Below are positions 7,236 to 16,989 of a stretch of DNA of 64,000 nucleotides, one piece after another; the first letter of the stretch is position 1; each line of letters opens with the position of its first letter. The notes beneath the pieces are model-generated. The model had not been told where the DNA came from. It made no database searches and saw only the letters and a list, made by a program, of their open reading frames with translations. Made by a program: the position numbers and the translations under genes. Origin of the DNA: CAMLHP01 sp035759745 (GTDB lineage: Bacteria; Gemmatimonadota; Gemmatimonadetes; Gemmatimonadales; GWC2-71-9); the NCBI GenBank assembly GCA_035759745.1, contig DASTUF010000014.1, positions 1 to 64,000 of the forward strand, read 5' to 3'.

Positions 7236-10200
7236 TCAGGCGCCTAGCGCTTCCCCCACAATTCTGGCCTGCTCCGCCGCATGCGCCGCCGGGTAGCCTT
7301 CCGCCGGGCTGGCCCGGTCGGGACGGCCTATGTAGGTGAGCGTCTGCCCCTCGCGCAGCTGCTGCCGCAGGTGCGGCTCGGCGTAGCGCCACGCGCCCAT
7401 GTTCCTGGGCTCCTCCTGGATCCACACCAATTCCTTCGCCGCAGGATACCGATCCAGCACCGCCTTGAGGTCCTCGGCGGGGAAGGTGTAGAGCTGTTCC
7501 ACCCGTACGATGGCCGGCGGCGCTTCCATCTTCTCGGCTGCGGCGAGCAGGTCGTAGTAGACCTTGCCTGAGCAGAGCACCACCCGGGTCACGCTGTCGA
7601 CACGCTCTGCCGCTGACGCATCGTCGATGACCGGCTGGAAGCCGGTGTCGGTGAAGTCCGCCAGATGCGACGCCGCTGCCGGAAGCCGCAACAGGCTCTT
7701 GGGCGTCATGACGACTAGCGGGCGCAGCCGGTCGCGCCGAGCCTGCCGCCGGAGGAGATGGAAGTACTGCGCGGGGGTGGTGCAGTTGGCGACCCGGAGG
7801 TTGTTCTCCGCCGCGAGCTGGAGGAACCGCTCCAGGCGGGCGCTGGAGTGCTCCGGCCCCTGGCCTTCATAGCCGTGCGGCAGCAGCAGGGTGAGCCGTG
7901 AAGTCTGGCCCCACTTGCTCAGCCCCGCCGCCATGAACTGGTCGATGATGACCTGCGCGCCGTTCACGAAATCCCCGAACTGCGCCTCCCACAGCACCAG
8001 CGCCTCGGGTGCCGCAACACTGTACCCGTATTCGAAGCCGACGCAGGCCAGCTCCGACAGCGGGCTGTTGTGCAGCTCCATCGGAGCCAGCGCCCCAGGA
8101 AGGTTCTGGATCGGCGCGTAGTGCTGGCCAGTGTGGGCATCGTGCAGCATCAGGTGGCGCTGGCTGAAGGTGCCGCGCTCGGTGTCCTGACCGGTGAGCC
8201 GGATGGGCACCCCTTCGGTCAGCAGCGACGCAAACGCAAGCGCCTCGCCGTGGGCCCAGTCGATGCCACCCTCGGGTCCGAACGCCGGCCGCCGCCGCTC
8301 CAGCTGCCTGGCCAGTTTGGCGTTGGGCTCGAAGCCATCGGGCCAGCTGATCAGCGCCTCGTTCAGCGCCGTCAGCGCCTCGACCGAGAGGGCCGTATCC
8401 ACCTGGGAAGCGGGATTGATTCGCCGCTCGGTGGTCGACGTGGGTGCGTGCTGGGAGCCCGCCTGCGCCTTGAAGCTCTGCTGCAGATCGCTGAGCCGCT
8501 GGTAGGCGGCGTCGTAGCGCGCCTCGGCATCGGTCTCGGTCAGGATTCCGGCAGCCACCAGCTCCACGGCGTACTTCTGGCGCACCGTCGGCAGGTCCTT
8601 GATCCGGGCGTACATCATCGGCTGGGTATACGACGGCTCGTCGCCCTCGTTGTGGCCGTGCCGGCGATAGCCCACCTGGTCGATCAGCGCGTCCTCGCGG
8701 AACTGCTGGCGGTAGGCCACACAGAGCCGCACCGCGGCGAGGCAGGCCTCGGGATCGTCGCCGTTCACGTGCACGATCGGCACATCGAAGCCCTTGGCCA
8801 GATCGCTGGCGTAGCGGGTGGAGCGCCCCTCCTCCACGTCGGTGGTGAAGCCCACCTGGTTGTTGGCGATGAAGTGCAGGGTGCCGCCCACGTCGTAGCC
8901 GGCAAGGTTGCCGAGGTTGAACGACTCGGCGACCACGCCCTGGCCGGCGAAGGCAGCGTCACCGTGGATGATCACCGGCAGCGCCGCATTCCAGTCCACA
9001 TGGATGGCCTGGCCCCGCCGCTGGGTCTGGCGGGCGCGAGCCCGGCCCATCACCACACTGCCCACGAACTCGAGGTGGCTCGGGTTGGGCAGCAGCGTGA
9101 CGGTCACCGCCTTGCCGCTGGCAGTGGGATAGGCTCCTTCGGCGCCATGGTGGTACTTCACGTCCCCGGTGCCGGTCTCGCCCTCGTCGTCTGTGCCCAG
9201 CGCCTTCTTGCCACCCTCGAACTCGGCGAAGATGGTTTCGTATGGGCGCTTCACCGTGTGCGCCAGCACATTAAGCCGTCCGCGGTGGGCCATGCCGATC
9301 ACCACTTCAGCGGCGCCGTGGCTGGCGGCATCGTTGATGGCGAGGTCGAGCATCGGCACCAGGGTGTCGAGCCCCTCGATCGAGAAGCGCTTCTGCCCCA
9401 GGTAGGCCTTGTGCAGGAACCGCTCGAACGACTCGACTTCGATCAGTCGATCGAGCAGCGCCAGCTTCTCTTCCGGACTCAGCGGCTTCCGGAAGGCGCC
9501 TGACTCGATCTGCTCGCGCAACCAGACGCGCTGCTCGTGGCTGGCTATATGCTCGATCTGATACGCGATGGTGCCACAGTACGCCGCCTGCAGGTGGGGC
9601 AGGATCTCCTGCAGGGTCTCGCCCGGCACCTTCACCCGCAACACCGACGCCGGGATCCGGGCCATGATCTCGGGAGTGAGCCCCAGCGATGCGGCATCGA
9701 GCGCCGGATCGCCCACCGGCTCGGAGCCGAGCGGGTCCAGATGGGCGGCGAGGTGGCCGTGGGTGCGGTAGGCCTTGACCAGCGCCATTGCCGCTGCGAC
9801 GTGCTTGGCCTCTGCGAGGTTCGCTGCCGCCGGCGCGGCAGCGGCCGTAGAGGAGGTAGAAGGGGTAGAAGAGATAGAAGAGGTAGAAGCGGGCAGGCCC
9901 AGGCTCTGGCGCGCCTTGGCGTAGAAGTCGTCCTTGCCCTGCAGCAGCCCATCGATCGTGCCGAGGAACTGGCCTGACTCCGCACCCTGGATGACGCGGT
10001 GGTCATACGTGCTGGTGATCGTCATGACCTTGCTGACGCCTAGCTCGCGAATGCGCTCGGCCGGGACCGATACAAACTCCGGCGGGTAGCCGATCGCACC
10101 CACCGCGAGGATGGTACCCTGACCGGCCATGAGCCGCGGCACCGACGCCACCGTGCCGAGGCCGCCGGGGTTGGTGAGCGACATGGTGGCGCCGGCAAAG

Positions 10201-10895
10201 TCGTCGGGCATCAGCTTGTTGGTGCGGGCCTTCTCGACCAGCTGCTCATAGCGCGCCAGGAAGGCGGCGAAGTCCATGCCTTCGGCGTGCTTGATGACCG
10301 GCACCACCAGGCCCCGGGTGCCGTCCTTCCGGGTCACGTCGACTGCGAGCCCGAGGTGGATCCCGTCGGGGCTCAGCCGGTGGAGCACTTCCTCGCGGAC
10401 GGCGACCGAGTTGCCCATGTCGGGGTGGACCCGGGTCGCCTCCACGATGGCCCACGCGATCAGGTGGGTAAACGACACCTTCTCCGGCCGGCCAGCGGCC
10501 TGCAGCGCCGCGTTGAGCGACTTCCGCTCGGCCTCGAGCGTGGAAACCGGCAGTTCCCGGAAACTGGTGGCCGTCGGGACGCTGAGGCTCTCGTTCATGT
10601 TGAGCGCCAGCCGCAGCGCTGGCCCCTTGAGGGGCGTGGCCTGCGGCCCCGCAGCCGGCTGGTCCGGGCGGACATCGGCGCGCCCCTGATGGCGGCTCGG
10701 CGGCTCGGCGGCTTCCGGGGTCGTTGGCGCAGCGGCGGCCGGCCGGCCATTGCCTGTCGTCGGCCGCTCACCCACAACGCCGCTTTCGAACAGGGCCCGC
10801 CAATCATCCCCGACGGACTCGGGGTTCTTCAAGAACTCTTCGTACATGGCCTGCGCGAAGCCCGCGTTGGCCGTTTCGAACACATTGGGTTCCAC
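7236..10895 (-). CDS. kgd: Multifunctional 2-oxoglutarate dehydrogenase E2-E1 fusion
   Basis: A 1219-residue protein of the mycobacterial KGD architecture. It opens with an E1 N-terminal segment (FAQAMYEEFLKNPESVGDDW) and a Pro/Ala linker. A succinyltransferase E2 catalytic domain follows (about 90-320; TYDHRVIQG with catalytic His299). A Ser/Thr/Ala linker at about 335-365 leads into a full 2-oxoglutarate dehydrogenase E1 (about 375-1219; HRGRLNVLAH, GDAAFAGQGVVAE, ANNQVGFTT). No lipoyl domain is present, as in known KGD, which works with a separate lipoylated E2. It acts in the TCA cycle, making succinyl-CoA or, by its decarboxylase activity, succinic semialdehyde. ATG at 10895. Confidence 0.93.
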   Translation of the reverse strand: MEPNVFETANAGFAQAMYEEFLKNPESVGDDWRALFESGVVGERPTTGNGRPAAAAPTTPEAAEPPSRHQGRADVRPDQPAAGPQATPLKGPALRLALNMNESLSVPTATSFRELPVSTLEAERKSLNAALQAAGRPEKVSFTHLIAWAIVEATRVHPDMGNSVAVREEVLHRLSPDGIHLGLAVDVTRKDGTRGLVVPVIKHAEGMDFAAFLARYEQLVEKARTNKLMPDDFAGATMSLTNPGGLGTVASVPRLMAGQGTILAVGAIGYPPEFVSVPAERIRELGVSKVMTITSTYDHRVIQGAESGQFLGTIDGLLQGKDDFYAKARQSLGLPASTSSISSTPSTSSTAAAAPAAANLAEAKHVAAAMALVKAYRTHGHLAAHLDPLGSEPVGDPALDAASLGLTPEIMARIPASVLRVKVPGETLQEILPHLQAAYCGTIAYQIEHIASHEQRVWLREQIESGAFRKPLSPEEKLALLDRLIEVESFERFLHKAYLGQKRFSIEGLDTLVPMLDLAINDAASHGAAEVVIGMAHRGRLNVLAHTVKRPYETIFAEFEGGKKALGTDDEGETGTGDVKYHHGAEGAYPTASGKAVTVTLLPNPSHLEFVGSVVMGRARARQTQRRGQAIHVDWNAALPVIIHGDAAFAGQGVVAESFNLGNLAGYDVGGTLHFIANNQVGFTTDVEEGRSTRYASDLAKGFDVPIVHVNGDDPEACLAAVRLCVAYRQQFREDALIDQVGYRRHGHNEGDEPSYTQPMMYARIKDLPTVRQKYAVELVAAGILTETDAEARYDAAYQRLSDLQQSFKAQAGSQHAPTSTTERRINPASQVDTALSVEALTALNEALISWPDGFEPNAKLARQLERRRPAFGPEGGIDWAHGEALAFASLLTEGVPIRLTGQDTERGTFSQRHLMLHDAHTGQHYAPIQNLPGALAPMELHNSPLSELACVGFEYGYSVAAPEALVLWEAQFGDFVNGAQVIIDQFMAAGLSKWGQTSRLTLLLPHGYEGQGPEHSSARLERFLQLAAENNLRVANCTTPAQYFHLLRRQARRDRLRPLVVMTPKSLLRLPAAASHLADFTDTGFQPVIDDASAAERVDSVTRVVLCSGKVYYDLLAAAEKMEAPPAIVRVEQLYTFPAEDLKAVLDRYPAAKELVWIQEEPRNMGAWRYAEPHLRQQLREGQTLTYIGRPDRASPAEGYPAAHAAEQARIVGEALGA

Positions 10896-10924
10896 GCCCG
10901 CTCCAGGATGCCAGGGGTTCGGGA

Positions 10925-10934
10925 GAAAAATAGC
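10925..10934 (-). promoter_or_regulatory. Putative -10 element of kgd (GCTATTTTTC)
   Basis: On the minus strand GCTATTTTTC lies 30 bases before the kgd ATG. It matches the GCTAnnTT pattern seen before several other genes in this window. No clear -35 box. Confidence 0.4.
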
Positions 10935-10997
10935 GTGACTTGCTGCGAACTGCCCGCTGGCACATCATTGAGCATCCCTTTCCCCGCCACCAACCCC

Positions 10998-12104
10998 ATG
11001 CCCAGCCCCATGCCGGTCGGTACAGCCCTGCTGGCTGGTTGCCTTTTGCTGGCAGCCTGCCGGAACGAGGCCGGCCCGGTTGCGCTGGGCGTGGCGTACC
11101 AGCCCCAGAACCTCACCCTCCCGGCTGTCGAACTCGCAATCGCGGACCTGGCGGCTGCGCGCCAGCCGGGTGAGCCCGGCATCGTTCACGTGGTGGACAG
11201 CACCCTGGTGGGAGACGCCGCAGAGACCGAGGTCCAGAGGGCGGAGTCGCTGGTGGGCACTGCCGGCGTGGTCGCCGTGCTGGGCCACAGCAGCAGCAGG
11301 GGGGCGCTCGCAGCAGCACCGGTCTATGACTCTGCCGGCATTCCTCAACTCACGGCCATAGCGACCAGCCGCCGGCTGCAGCTGGCAGGGCCCTACACCT
11401 TCGCGCTGGCGCCGAATGACTCGGTCGAGGGTGCCTTCATCGGCGACTTCGTCGCCGGCCACCTGGGGGCCCGGCGGGCGGCGCTGTTCTGCGAGAACGA
11501 CGAGTACGGGCGAGGCCTCTGCTCGGGCGTGCAGGCGGAGCTGGCTCGGCGGGATGTACAGGTGGTGGACCGGGTCCCGTTCAGTTCCGCCAGCGATTAC
11601 GCGACCCTGCTCGAAGCGACGGCGCTGCGAATCGACCCTGACGTCGTGATCGTTGCGGGACGACAGATGGCTGTCGCAGCGTACGCGGTCGCGGCGGCGA
11701 AGCACATGCCAGGGGTACCGGTGGTTGCCGGTGATGCGGCGCTGGTGCTGCCGGACCTCGCCGACGCTGCCGGCGCCGCGATCGCGAACATCTATGTCAC
11801 GTCGCTCTGGCAGCCCGATGCAGGTAACACCGCATCCCGGCGATTCATCGCGGCGTTTCAGGCGAAGACGGGACGACCGCCGGGTCCCTTCGATGCCCTG
11901 ACCTACGACGCGATGATGCTGCTGGGCCGGGCCATTCGGGAAGCGGGTCGTGATCCCGACGAAATTACGGAGTGGCTCCGCGATCTGGGCGACACGCATC
12001 CCGCGTATCAGGGCGTGACGGGCAGCATCGAGTTTGGCCCTGAACGGCAGTCCCGGCTGGTCATGACCCGGATTATGGACGGCACACCCGTGGCAGTTCC
12101 TTGA
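10998..12104 (+). CDS. Periplasmic binding lipoprotein (Leu/Ile/Val-binding type I fold)
   Basis: A 368-residue lipoprotein with signal MPVGTALLAGCLLLAAC and lipobox LLAAC. The mature part is a type I periplasmic binding fold (Peripla_BP_6): VVAVLGHSSSRGALAAAPVYD, IPQLTAIATSRRLQ, RRAALFCENDEYGRGLCSGV, and FDALTYDAMMLLGRAI. No ABC permease or ATPase is adjacent. Instead its TGA overlaps the TTG start of a hybrid histidine kinase, suggesting that it senses a ligand for that kinase. Two ATGs (10998, 11010) are possible; neither has a clear ribosome site. The open frame upstream lies opposite kgd and is rejected. Confidence 0.85.
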   Translation: MPSPMPVGTALLAGCLLLAACRNEAGPVALGVAYQPQNLTLPAVELAIADLAAARQPGEPGIVHVVDSTLVGDAAETEVQRAESLVGTAGVVAVLGHSSSRGALAAAPVYDSAGIPQLTAIATSRRLQLAGPYTFALAPNDSVEGAFIGDFVAGHLGARRAALFCENDEYGRGLCSGVQAELARRDVQVVDRVPFSSASDYATLLEATALRIDPDVVIVAGRQMAVAAYAVAAAKHMPGVPVVAGDAALVLPDLADAAGAAIANIYVTSLWQPDAGNTASRRFIAAFQAKTGRPPGPFDALTYDAMMLLGRAIREAGRDPDEITEWLRDLGDTHPAYQGVTGSIEFGPERQSRLVMTRIMDGTPVAVP

Positions 12105-13990
12105 ACCCATCGCGCTCCCGGCCGCGGAGGCTGCGGCGGGTGGTACTCTGGTCGATCAGCCTGATCGTCCTGTACTTCGTCGCGTTTGCCCTCTACCTCG
12201 CAATTCGGGTGGCGCCCCAGGCCCAGGTGCTGCGGGGCGAGGCAGCGCCTCTCATGGTGCTGTTCGACGTGCTGTCCGAGCGGACGCTGGCGCTGAACTC
12301 GATGACGGCGACGGCACGCCGCGCGGTGCTCGACCGGAGCACACCCGCGCTCGATACGTTGCGCTCGTTCGTCGCCAGCATCGGTTCCTCTCCCACGCCC
12401 CTCCTCTCCGACGTTCCCCGCGACTTGCGGGCGCCGCTGGCGCAGGCGGAACGGTTGACCAGCGACATCGAAGCCGGGCTGGCGGAGCTGGTGGCGCAGA
12501 TCGAGCTGGGCCAGACGGCGGTCGCGCAACGGCGGCTGCGGACGCTGGACTCGCTGCACGCCGAAGTGACCCAGGTGGTGTTCCAGGCGGAACGGGGAGG
12601 CTTTGCCGAGCTGGCCCATCTCGAGGCCCAACTGGGCCGGGAGGTACAACGGGCCGTCGCGGCGATGCTGGCCTGGGGCGCACTCGGCTTCGCGCTGCTG
12701 CTGGTGGCGGTGTCGATTGTGCGGCGGCGGGTGGAGCGGCCGCTCGCCGAGCTGCAGCGGGGACTCGATGCGGTCGCGGAGGGCGACCTCAATTCCGGCG
12801 TGGAGGTGCGCCGCCAGGACGAGATCGGCGAGCTCGCCGCACACTTCAATGAGATGACCGGGGTGCTGCGGTGCCGGGCCGAGGAACAAGGGCGCTTCGC
12901 GGCCGCCGGGCAGCTCATCGCCGGCGTAGCGCATGAGGTCAACAATCCGCTGATGGCGATCGCCGCGCTGACAGACTCCCGGCTGGAGGACGCGAATCTT
13001 TCGGCCGAGCTGCGGGACGACCTTCAGCAGATGCGGCGCCAGGCGCGACGGGCAGGGAAGCTGCTCTCCGGCCTCCTGCGATTCGTACGAGCGGGAGAAC
13101 CACTGGGCAAGTCGCTGGTACTCAATGACGTGGTACAGAGCGCGGTGGACCTGGTGTCCTACCGGTTCGGGGTGGACGAGATCACGCTCGAGCTCAGGCT
13201 CGACCCGTCACTGCCGCTGGCGCTGGGGTCGGCCGGGCGGATCGAGCAGGTCATGGTCAACCTGCTCTCCAACGGGCTCGACGCGCTGCGGGGCACCGCC
13301 CGCCCGCGCCGGCTGACGGTGGACACCTGGACCGGTGATGGCAAAGTCTTCGCCGCGGTCACCGATTCGGGCGAGGGCATTGTCCCGATGATGGAGCGCC
13401 GCCTGTTCATGCCCTTCGCGACCACCAAGGGAGCGGACGGCACGGGACTGGGCCTCTACATCTCGCGGCAGATCCTGCGGGAAGCGGGTGGAGAGCTGCG
13501 GTACGAACCCGCGACCCGCGGTGCCCGGTTCGTGGTGGAGCTGGCCGCGGCTCCCTCGGACGCCGTTGCCGACGGCAACGGAAGTGCCCCGCGCGCGCGG
13601 TCCGGGCGCCCGGAGTCTACCCTCCGCGGGGTGCAGGTGCTGGTGGTGGACGATGAGCCTGCAGTGCGCCAGCCGATCGCTCGATTTCTGGGACGGCGAG
13701 GAGCACTGGTGCGCGAGGCGGGCGACGGCCAGGAGGCGCTGAAGTTGATCGAGGCGCTGGAGCCGGCGGTGCTGCTGGTGGACCTGCGCATGCCGCGGAT
13801 GGACGGGATGGAACTCTGCGAGCGGATGGCGCGCGAGTGGCCGCACCTGATCGACCGGGTGATCATCCTCTCGGGCGACCTGAGCCAGCTGGGCGACGCG
13901 CTGCCGGTGCCGGCCGACCGGGTGCTCGCCAAGCCGGTTGAATTGCGCGAGATCGAACAGCGCCTGGTCGCCGCCGTCAGCGGTGCGTAG
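12101..13990 (+). CDS. Hybrid sensor histidine kinase with C-terminal receiver
   Basis: A 629-residue inner-membrane kinase. It has TM1 (about 15-34), a roughly 150-residue helical extracytoplasmic domain, TM2 (about 185-207) and HAMP (about 208-262). The HisKA domain has phospho-acceptor His278 in AGVAHEVNNPL. The ATPase boxes are NLLSNGLDAL, TDSGEGI and GADGTGLGLYISRQI. A receiver domain (about 510-629) has phospho-acceptor Asp561 in LVDLRMPRMDG. The TTG start overlaps the stop of the binding lipoprotein (TTGA), so the pair is co-translated. No separate response regulator is adjacent, so the partner after the receiver is unknown. Confidence 0.92.
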   Translation: MNPSRSRPRRLRRVVLWSISLIVLYFVAFALYLAIRVAPQAQVLRGEAAPLMVLFDVLSERTLALNSMTATARRAVLDRSTPALDTLRSFVASIGSSPTPLLSDVPRDLRAPLAQAERLTSDIEAGLAELVAQIELGQTAVAQRRLRTLDSLHAEVTQVVFQAERGGFAELAHLEAQLGREVQRAVAAMLAWGALGFALLLVAVSIVRRRVERPLAELQRGLDAVAEGDLNSGVEVRRQDEIGELAAHFNEMTGVLRCRAEEQGRFAAAGQLIAGVAHEVNNPLMAIAALTDSRLEDANLSAELRDDLQQMRRQARRAGKLLSGLLRFVRAGEPLGKSLVLNDVVQSAVDLVSYRFGVDEITLELRLDPSLPLALGSAGRIEQVMVNLLSNGLDALRGTARPRRLTVDTWTGDGKVFAAVTDSGEGIVPMMERRLFMPFATTKGADGTGLGLYISRQILREAGGELRYEPATRGARFVVELAAAPSDAVADGNGSAPRARSGRPESTLRGVQVLVVDDEPAVRQPIARFLGRRGALVREAGDGQEALKLIEALEPAVLLVDLRMPRMDGMELCERMAREWPHLIDRVIILSGDLSQLGDALPVPADRVLAKPVELREIEQRLVAAVSGA

Positions 13991-13993
13991 GCC

Positions 13994-15604
13994 CTAACGC
14001 CAACTCTCCTCGCGCGCGACGAACCTGCGGTACGCCGCGGCTTCCTGCTCCATTCGCTCTTCAGCCCAGCCCAGTTCCGCTCCCAGCAGCTCCGCCACCC
14101 GCCGGGCCGAGCGTACACCGTGGTCCCGGGTCTCGTAGTAGAGATGCAGCCGACGCACCAGCACATCCTCGACCGTGCGGGCCAGTTCCTTCCGTACCGC
14201 ATGCACGACTTCCGCCTCGATGGCAGAATGGGCCGGGTGCAACCGCTCCAGCCACCGCCGGTTGGCCAGCGTCAGGTTGCAGACGCCGGCCGACTCGGTG
14301 CCGTGAAGGCGCAGCAGGTGTTCCACCACGGCGGATGGGAGGCCGAGCGTGGCGCCGCGGGCCCGGAACAGTTCGAGATCAGCTGCTTCGCCGCCCGGCA
14401 GCGGTTCGGTGTCCGTGGTGCAGGGGCGAAACTCGCGGCCCAGCAGCTTCACCGCCTTGTCCACGACCTCCGCGGCCATGGCGCGATAGGTCGTGAGCTT
14501 GCCGCCGACGATCGTCAGCATGCCCGACTTGCCGGTGATCAGCGCGTGCTCGCGCGATACCGAGGATGCGCTGTCGCGCCGCACATCGTGCACCAGGGGC
14601 CGCAGTCCGGACCACGCGGCACGCACGTCGTCATCGGTGACATGCGCACCGGGGAACAGGGCATTGACCGAGCGCAGCAGGTAGATCACGTCCTCCCGGC
14701 GCACCCGGAGGTCGTCGGGCGGTGCATCATGGTCGGTGTCGGTGGTGCCGATGTAGCTGAACTCACCCCACGGGAGCGCGAACATCACCCGACCGTCCAC
14801 CGGGCTCAGGAAGGCGATGGCATGCCGGTGGCCAATCCGCTCGCGGGGCACCAGCACATGGGCGCCGCGGGTGAGCCGGAGGAGGCGATCGGCGGTGGGA
14901 TCCTCCAGCCGGCGGAGGTCGTCCGCCCAGGCGCCGGTGGCATTGATCACCACCGAGGCCCGCACCGTCCCGCGTTGTCCGGTCTCCCGATCCTCGACCT
15001 CCATCCCCACCATGCGACCCTGCTCCAGCACCGGCGCCACCGCCGCCACGCGGGTGGCTACCCGCGCACCGTGCGCCATGGCGGCCCGGATGTTGGCGAG
15101 CACCAGCCGCGCATCATCGCACTGGGCATCGAAATAGGTGACGCCGCCGGCGAGTCCCTTCTCCCGGAGCAGCGGTTCGAGCTGCAGCACATGCTGCTTG
15201 CCGGGGAACCGGGCCCGACCCACATTGCGGAAACCGGCCAGGGCGTCGTAGGCGAGCACGCCGAGCGAGAGTTTCCAGCGGGGAATGCGATCACCTGCAT
15301 GGAGCGGGAAGACGAACTGAAGCGGACGGACGAGGTGGGGCGCGATGCGCAGGAGGGTCAGCCGTTCGCGCACCGCTTCATGCACCAGCCGCAGCTGGCC
15401 CTGCTCGAGGTAGCGGAGGCCGCCGTGCACCAGGCGGCTGGAACGGGAACTGGTGCCCTCGCCCGGATCGCCCCGCTCGACCAGCGCAGTCGTGAGGCCG
15501 CGCATCGCGGCGTCGCGCGCGATCCCGGCTCCGGTGATCCCTCCTCCGATGACCAGCAGGTCGAATGTGGTCTCACCCAGCTGGGCGATGGTGCTCGGCC
15601 TCAA
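13994..15604 (-). CDS. glpD: Aerobic glycerol-3-phosphate dehydrogenase
   Basis: A 536-residue FAD enzyme that oxidises sn-glycerol 3-phosphate to dihydroxyacetone phosphate and passes electrons to quinone at the membrane. The N-terminal dinucleotide-binding motif is FDLLVIGGGITGAGIARDAA. SSRLVHGGLRYLEQGQ and GGKLTTYRAMA are typical of GlpD, and a C-terminal DAO_C helical domain is present. The start is TTG at 15604 with GAGAG upstream. It converges on the kinase with a 3-base gap and lies divergent from fadI. Confidence 0.93.
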   Translation of the reverse strand: MRPSTIAQLGETTFDLLVIGGGITGAGIARDAAMRGLTTALVERGDPGEGTSSRSSRLVHGGLRYLEQGQLRLVHEAVRERLTLLRIAPHLVRPLQFVFPLHAGDRIPRWKLSLGVLAYDALAGFRNVGRARFPGKQHVLQLEPLLREKGLAGGVTYFDAQCDDARLVLANIRAAMAHGARVATRVAAVAPVLEQGRMVGMEVEDRETGQRGTVRASVVINATGAWADDLRRLEDPTADRLLRLTRGAHVLVPRERIGHRHAIAFLSPVDGRVMFALPWGEFSYIGTTDTDHDAPPDDLRVRREDVIYLLRSVNALFPGAHVTDDDVRAAWSGLRPLVHDVRRDSASSVSREHALITGKSGMLTIVGGKLTTYRAMAAEVVDKAVKLLGREFRPCTTDTEPLPGGEAADLELFRARGATLGLPSAVVEHLLRLHGTESAGVCNLTLANRRWLERLHPAHSAIEAEVVHAVRKELARTVEDVLVRRLHLYYETRDHGVRSARRVAELLGAELGWAEERMEQEAAAYRRFVAREESWR

Positions 15605-15702
15605 TTAAGTTGCTCTCTCCGTGCTGAACGCGGATGCTGGCCCCGGCGTCGTGGGCACTGGCCGACGCCTTCCATGTCTCACACGCGGAAATCTATCCTC
15701 TG

Positions 15703-16989
15703 ATGCACGGTTCCCGCCGGGTGGCGATCGTGAGTGGATGCCGGACGCCGTTCGCGCGGAGCGGCACCGCCTTCCGTGACGTGCGTGCGGTGGACCTCGC
15801 GCGGCACGTGGCGCGGGAGCTGCTCTATCGCTCGGAGCTCGACGGCCACGAAGTAGACGAGGTCATCTTCGGCCAGGTCGTGCCGTCGCCGCTGGTGCCC
15901 AACGTGGGGCGGGAAGTCAGCCTGCTGCCGCAGTTCCCGCCGTCGGTGCCGGCCTACTCGCTCAACCGCGCCTGCGCATCCGGCGCCCAGGCCATCCAGA
16001 ACGCCGCTGATCAGATCGCCGTGGGCCACGCCGACGTGATCATCGCCGGCGGCACCGAGTCGCTGTCGGACATCCCGATTCTCCATACTCGCCGCATGAG
16101 CCAGATCCTCATGGCGGCCAGCAAGGCAAAGAGCCTCGGCGCCCGGCTCTCGGCGTTCTCACGCGTCCGGCCCCGCGACCTGGTGCCGGTCTCGCCCGCG
16201 ATCGCCGAACCGTCGACCGGCGAGTCGATGGGCCAGAGCGCGGAGAAGATGGCCAAGGAGAACAGCATCGCCCGGGAGGCGCAGGACCGGATCGCGCTCC
16301 AGAGCCACCAGCGCGCGGCGGCGGGGACCGCAGACGGAAGGCTGACAAGCGAGATCGTGCCCTGGTTCGGAGGGAAGCAGATGGACGAGCCGGTGACGTC
16401 GGACAACGGCATCCGAACCGATACATCGATGGAGGCGCTGAGCGGGCTCAAGCCGGTGTTCGACCGCAAGTACGGCACGGTCACCGCGGGAAACAGCTCG
16501 CCACTCACCGACGGCGCCTCGGCTGTCCTGCTCATGGCGGAGGAGAAGGCACACGCCCTGGGCTACACCCCGCTGGCCTTCGTGCGGAGTTACGCCGTGG
16601 CGGCGGTGGATCCGGGATGGCAGCTGCTCATGGGCCCGGCGCTGGCGGTGCCGCTCGCGCTGCGCCGCGCCGGTCTCACCTTCCAGGACATGGGGCTGGT
16701 GGAGATCCACGAGGCCTTCGCGGCCCAGGTGCTCTCCAATGTCCAGGCATGGAGCTCGCCGGCCTGGGCCGAACGGCTGGGGCTGGACGGCGTCGTGGGC
16801 GAGGTCGACTGGGATCGGACCAACGTCATGGGCGGCTCCATCGCGATCGGCCACCCCTTCGCCGCTACCGGTGCCCGGATCGTCACCACGCTGGTCAACG
16901 AAATGCAGCGGCGCGACGTGCAGTTCGGGCTGGTGTCCATCTGTGCCCAGGGCGGCATGGGGTACGCGATGGTGCTCGAACGAATCTAG
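15703..16989 (+). CDS. fadI: Acetyl-CoA C-acyltransferase (beta-oxidation thiolase)
   Basis: A 428-residue thiolase that cleaves 3-ketoacyl-CoA in fatty acid beta-oxidation. The active-site Cys91 is in NRACASGAQAIQNAA, the C-terminal His is in GGSIAIGHPFAATGARIV, and the second Cys is in SICAQGGMGYAMVLER. ATG at 15703 matches the family N-terminus (RRVAIVSGCRTPF). No Shine-Dalgarno is seen there, and TATCCTC sits only a few bases upstream, so a very short or leaderless transcript is possible. fadJ follows, making a two-gene beta-oxidation operon. Confidence 0.92.
   Translation: MHGSRRVAIVSGCRTPFARSGTAFRDVRAVDLARHVARELLYRSELDGHEVDEVIFGQVVPSPLVPNVGREVSLLPQFPPSVPAYSLNRACASGAQAIQNAADQIAVGHADVIIAGGTESLSDIPILHTRRMSQILMAASKAKSLGARLSAFSRVRPRDLVPVSPAIAEPSTGESMGQSAEKMAKENSIAREAQDRIALQSHQRAAAGTADGRLTSEIVPWFGGKQMDEPVTSDNGIRTDTSMEALSGLKPVFDRKYGTVTAGNSSPLTDGASAVLLMAEEKAHALGYTPLAFVRSYAVAAVDPGWQLLMGPALAVPLALRRAGLTFQDMGLVEIHEAFAAQVLSNVQAWSSPAWAERLGLDGVVGEVDWDRTNVMGGSIAIGHPFAATGARIVTTLVNEMQRRDVQFGLVSICAQGGMGYAMVLERI

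Noticed and set aside
8070..9503. 477-codon open frame opposite kgd
   Set aside because: Antisense shadow of a conserved E1 domain in GC-rich DNA; Arg/Gly/His-rich translation, no family motif, no ribosome site.
10287..10997. N-terminal extension of the binding lipoprotein
   Set aside because: It lies opposite kgd, and the signal peptide with lipobox starts only at 10998/11010.
14120..15703. 527-codon frame opposite glpD
   Set aside because: Shadow; composition is typical of antisense GC-rich frames.
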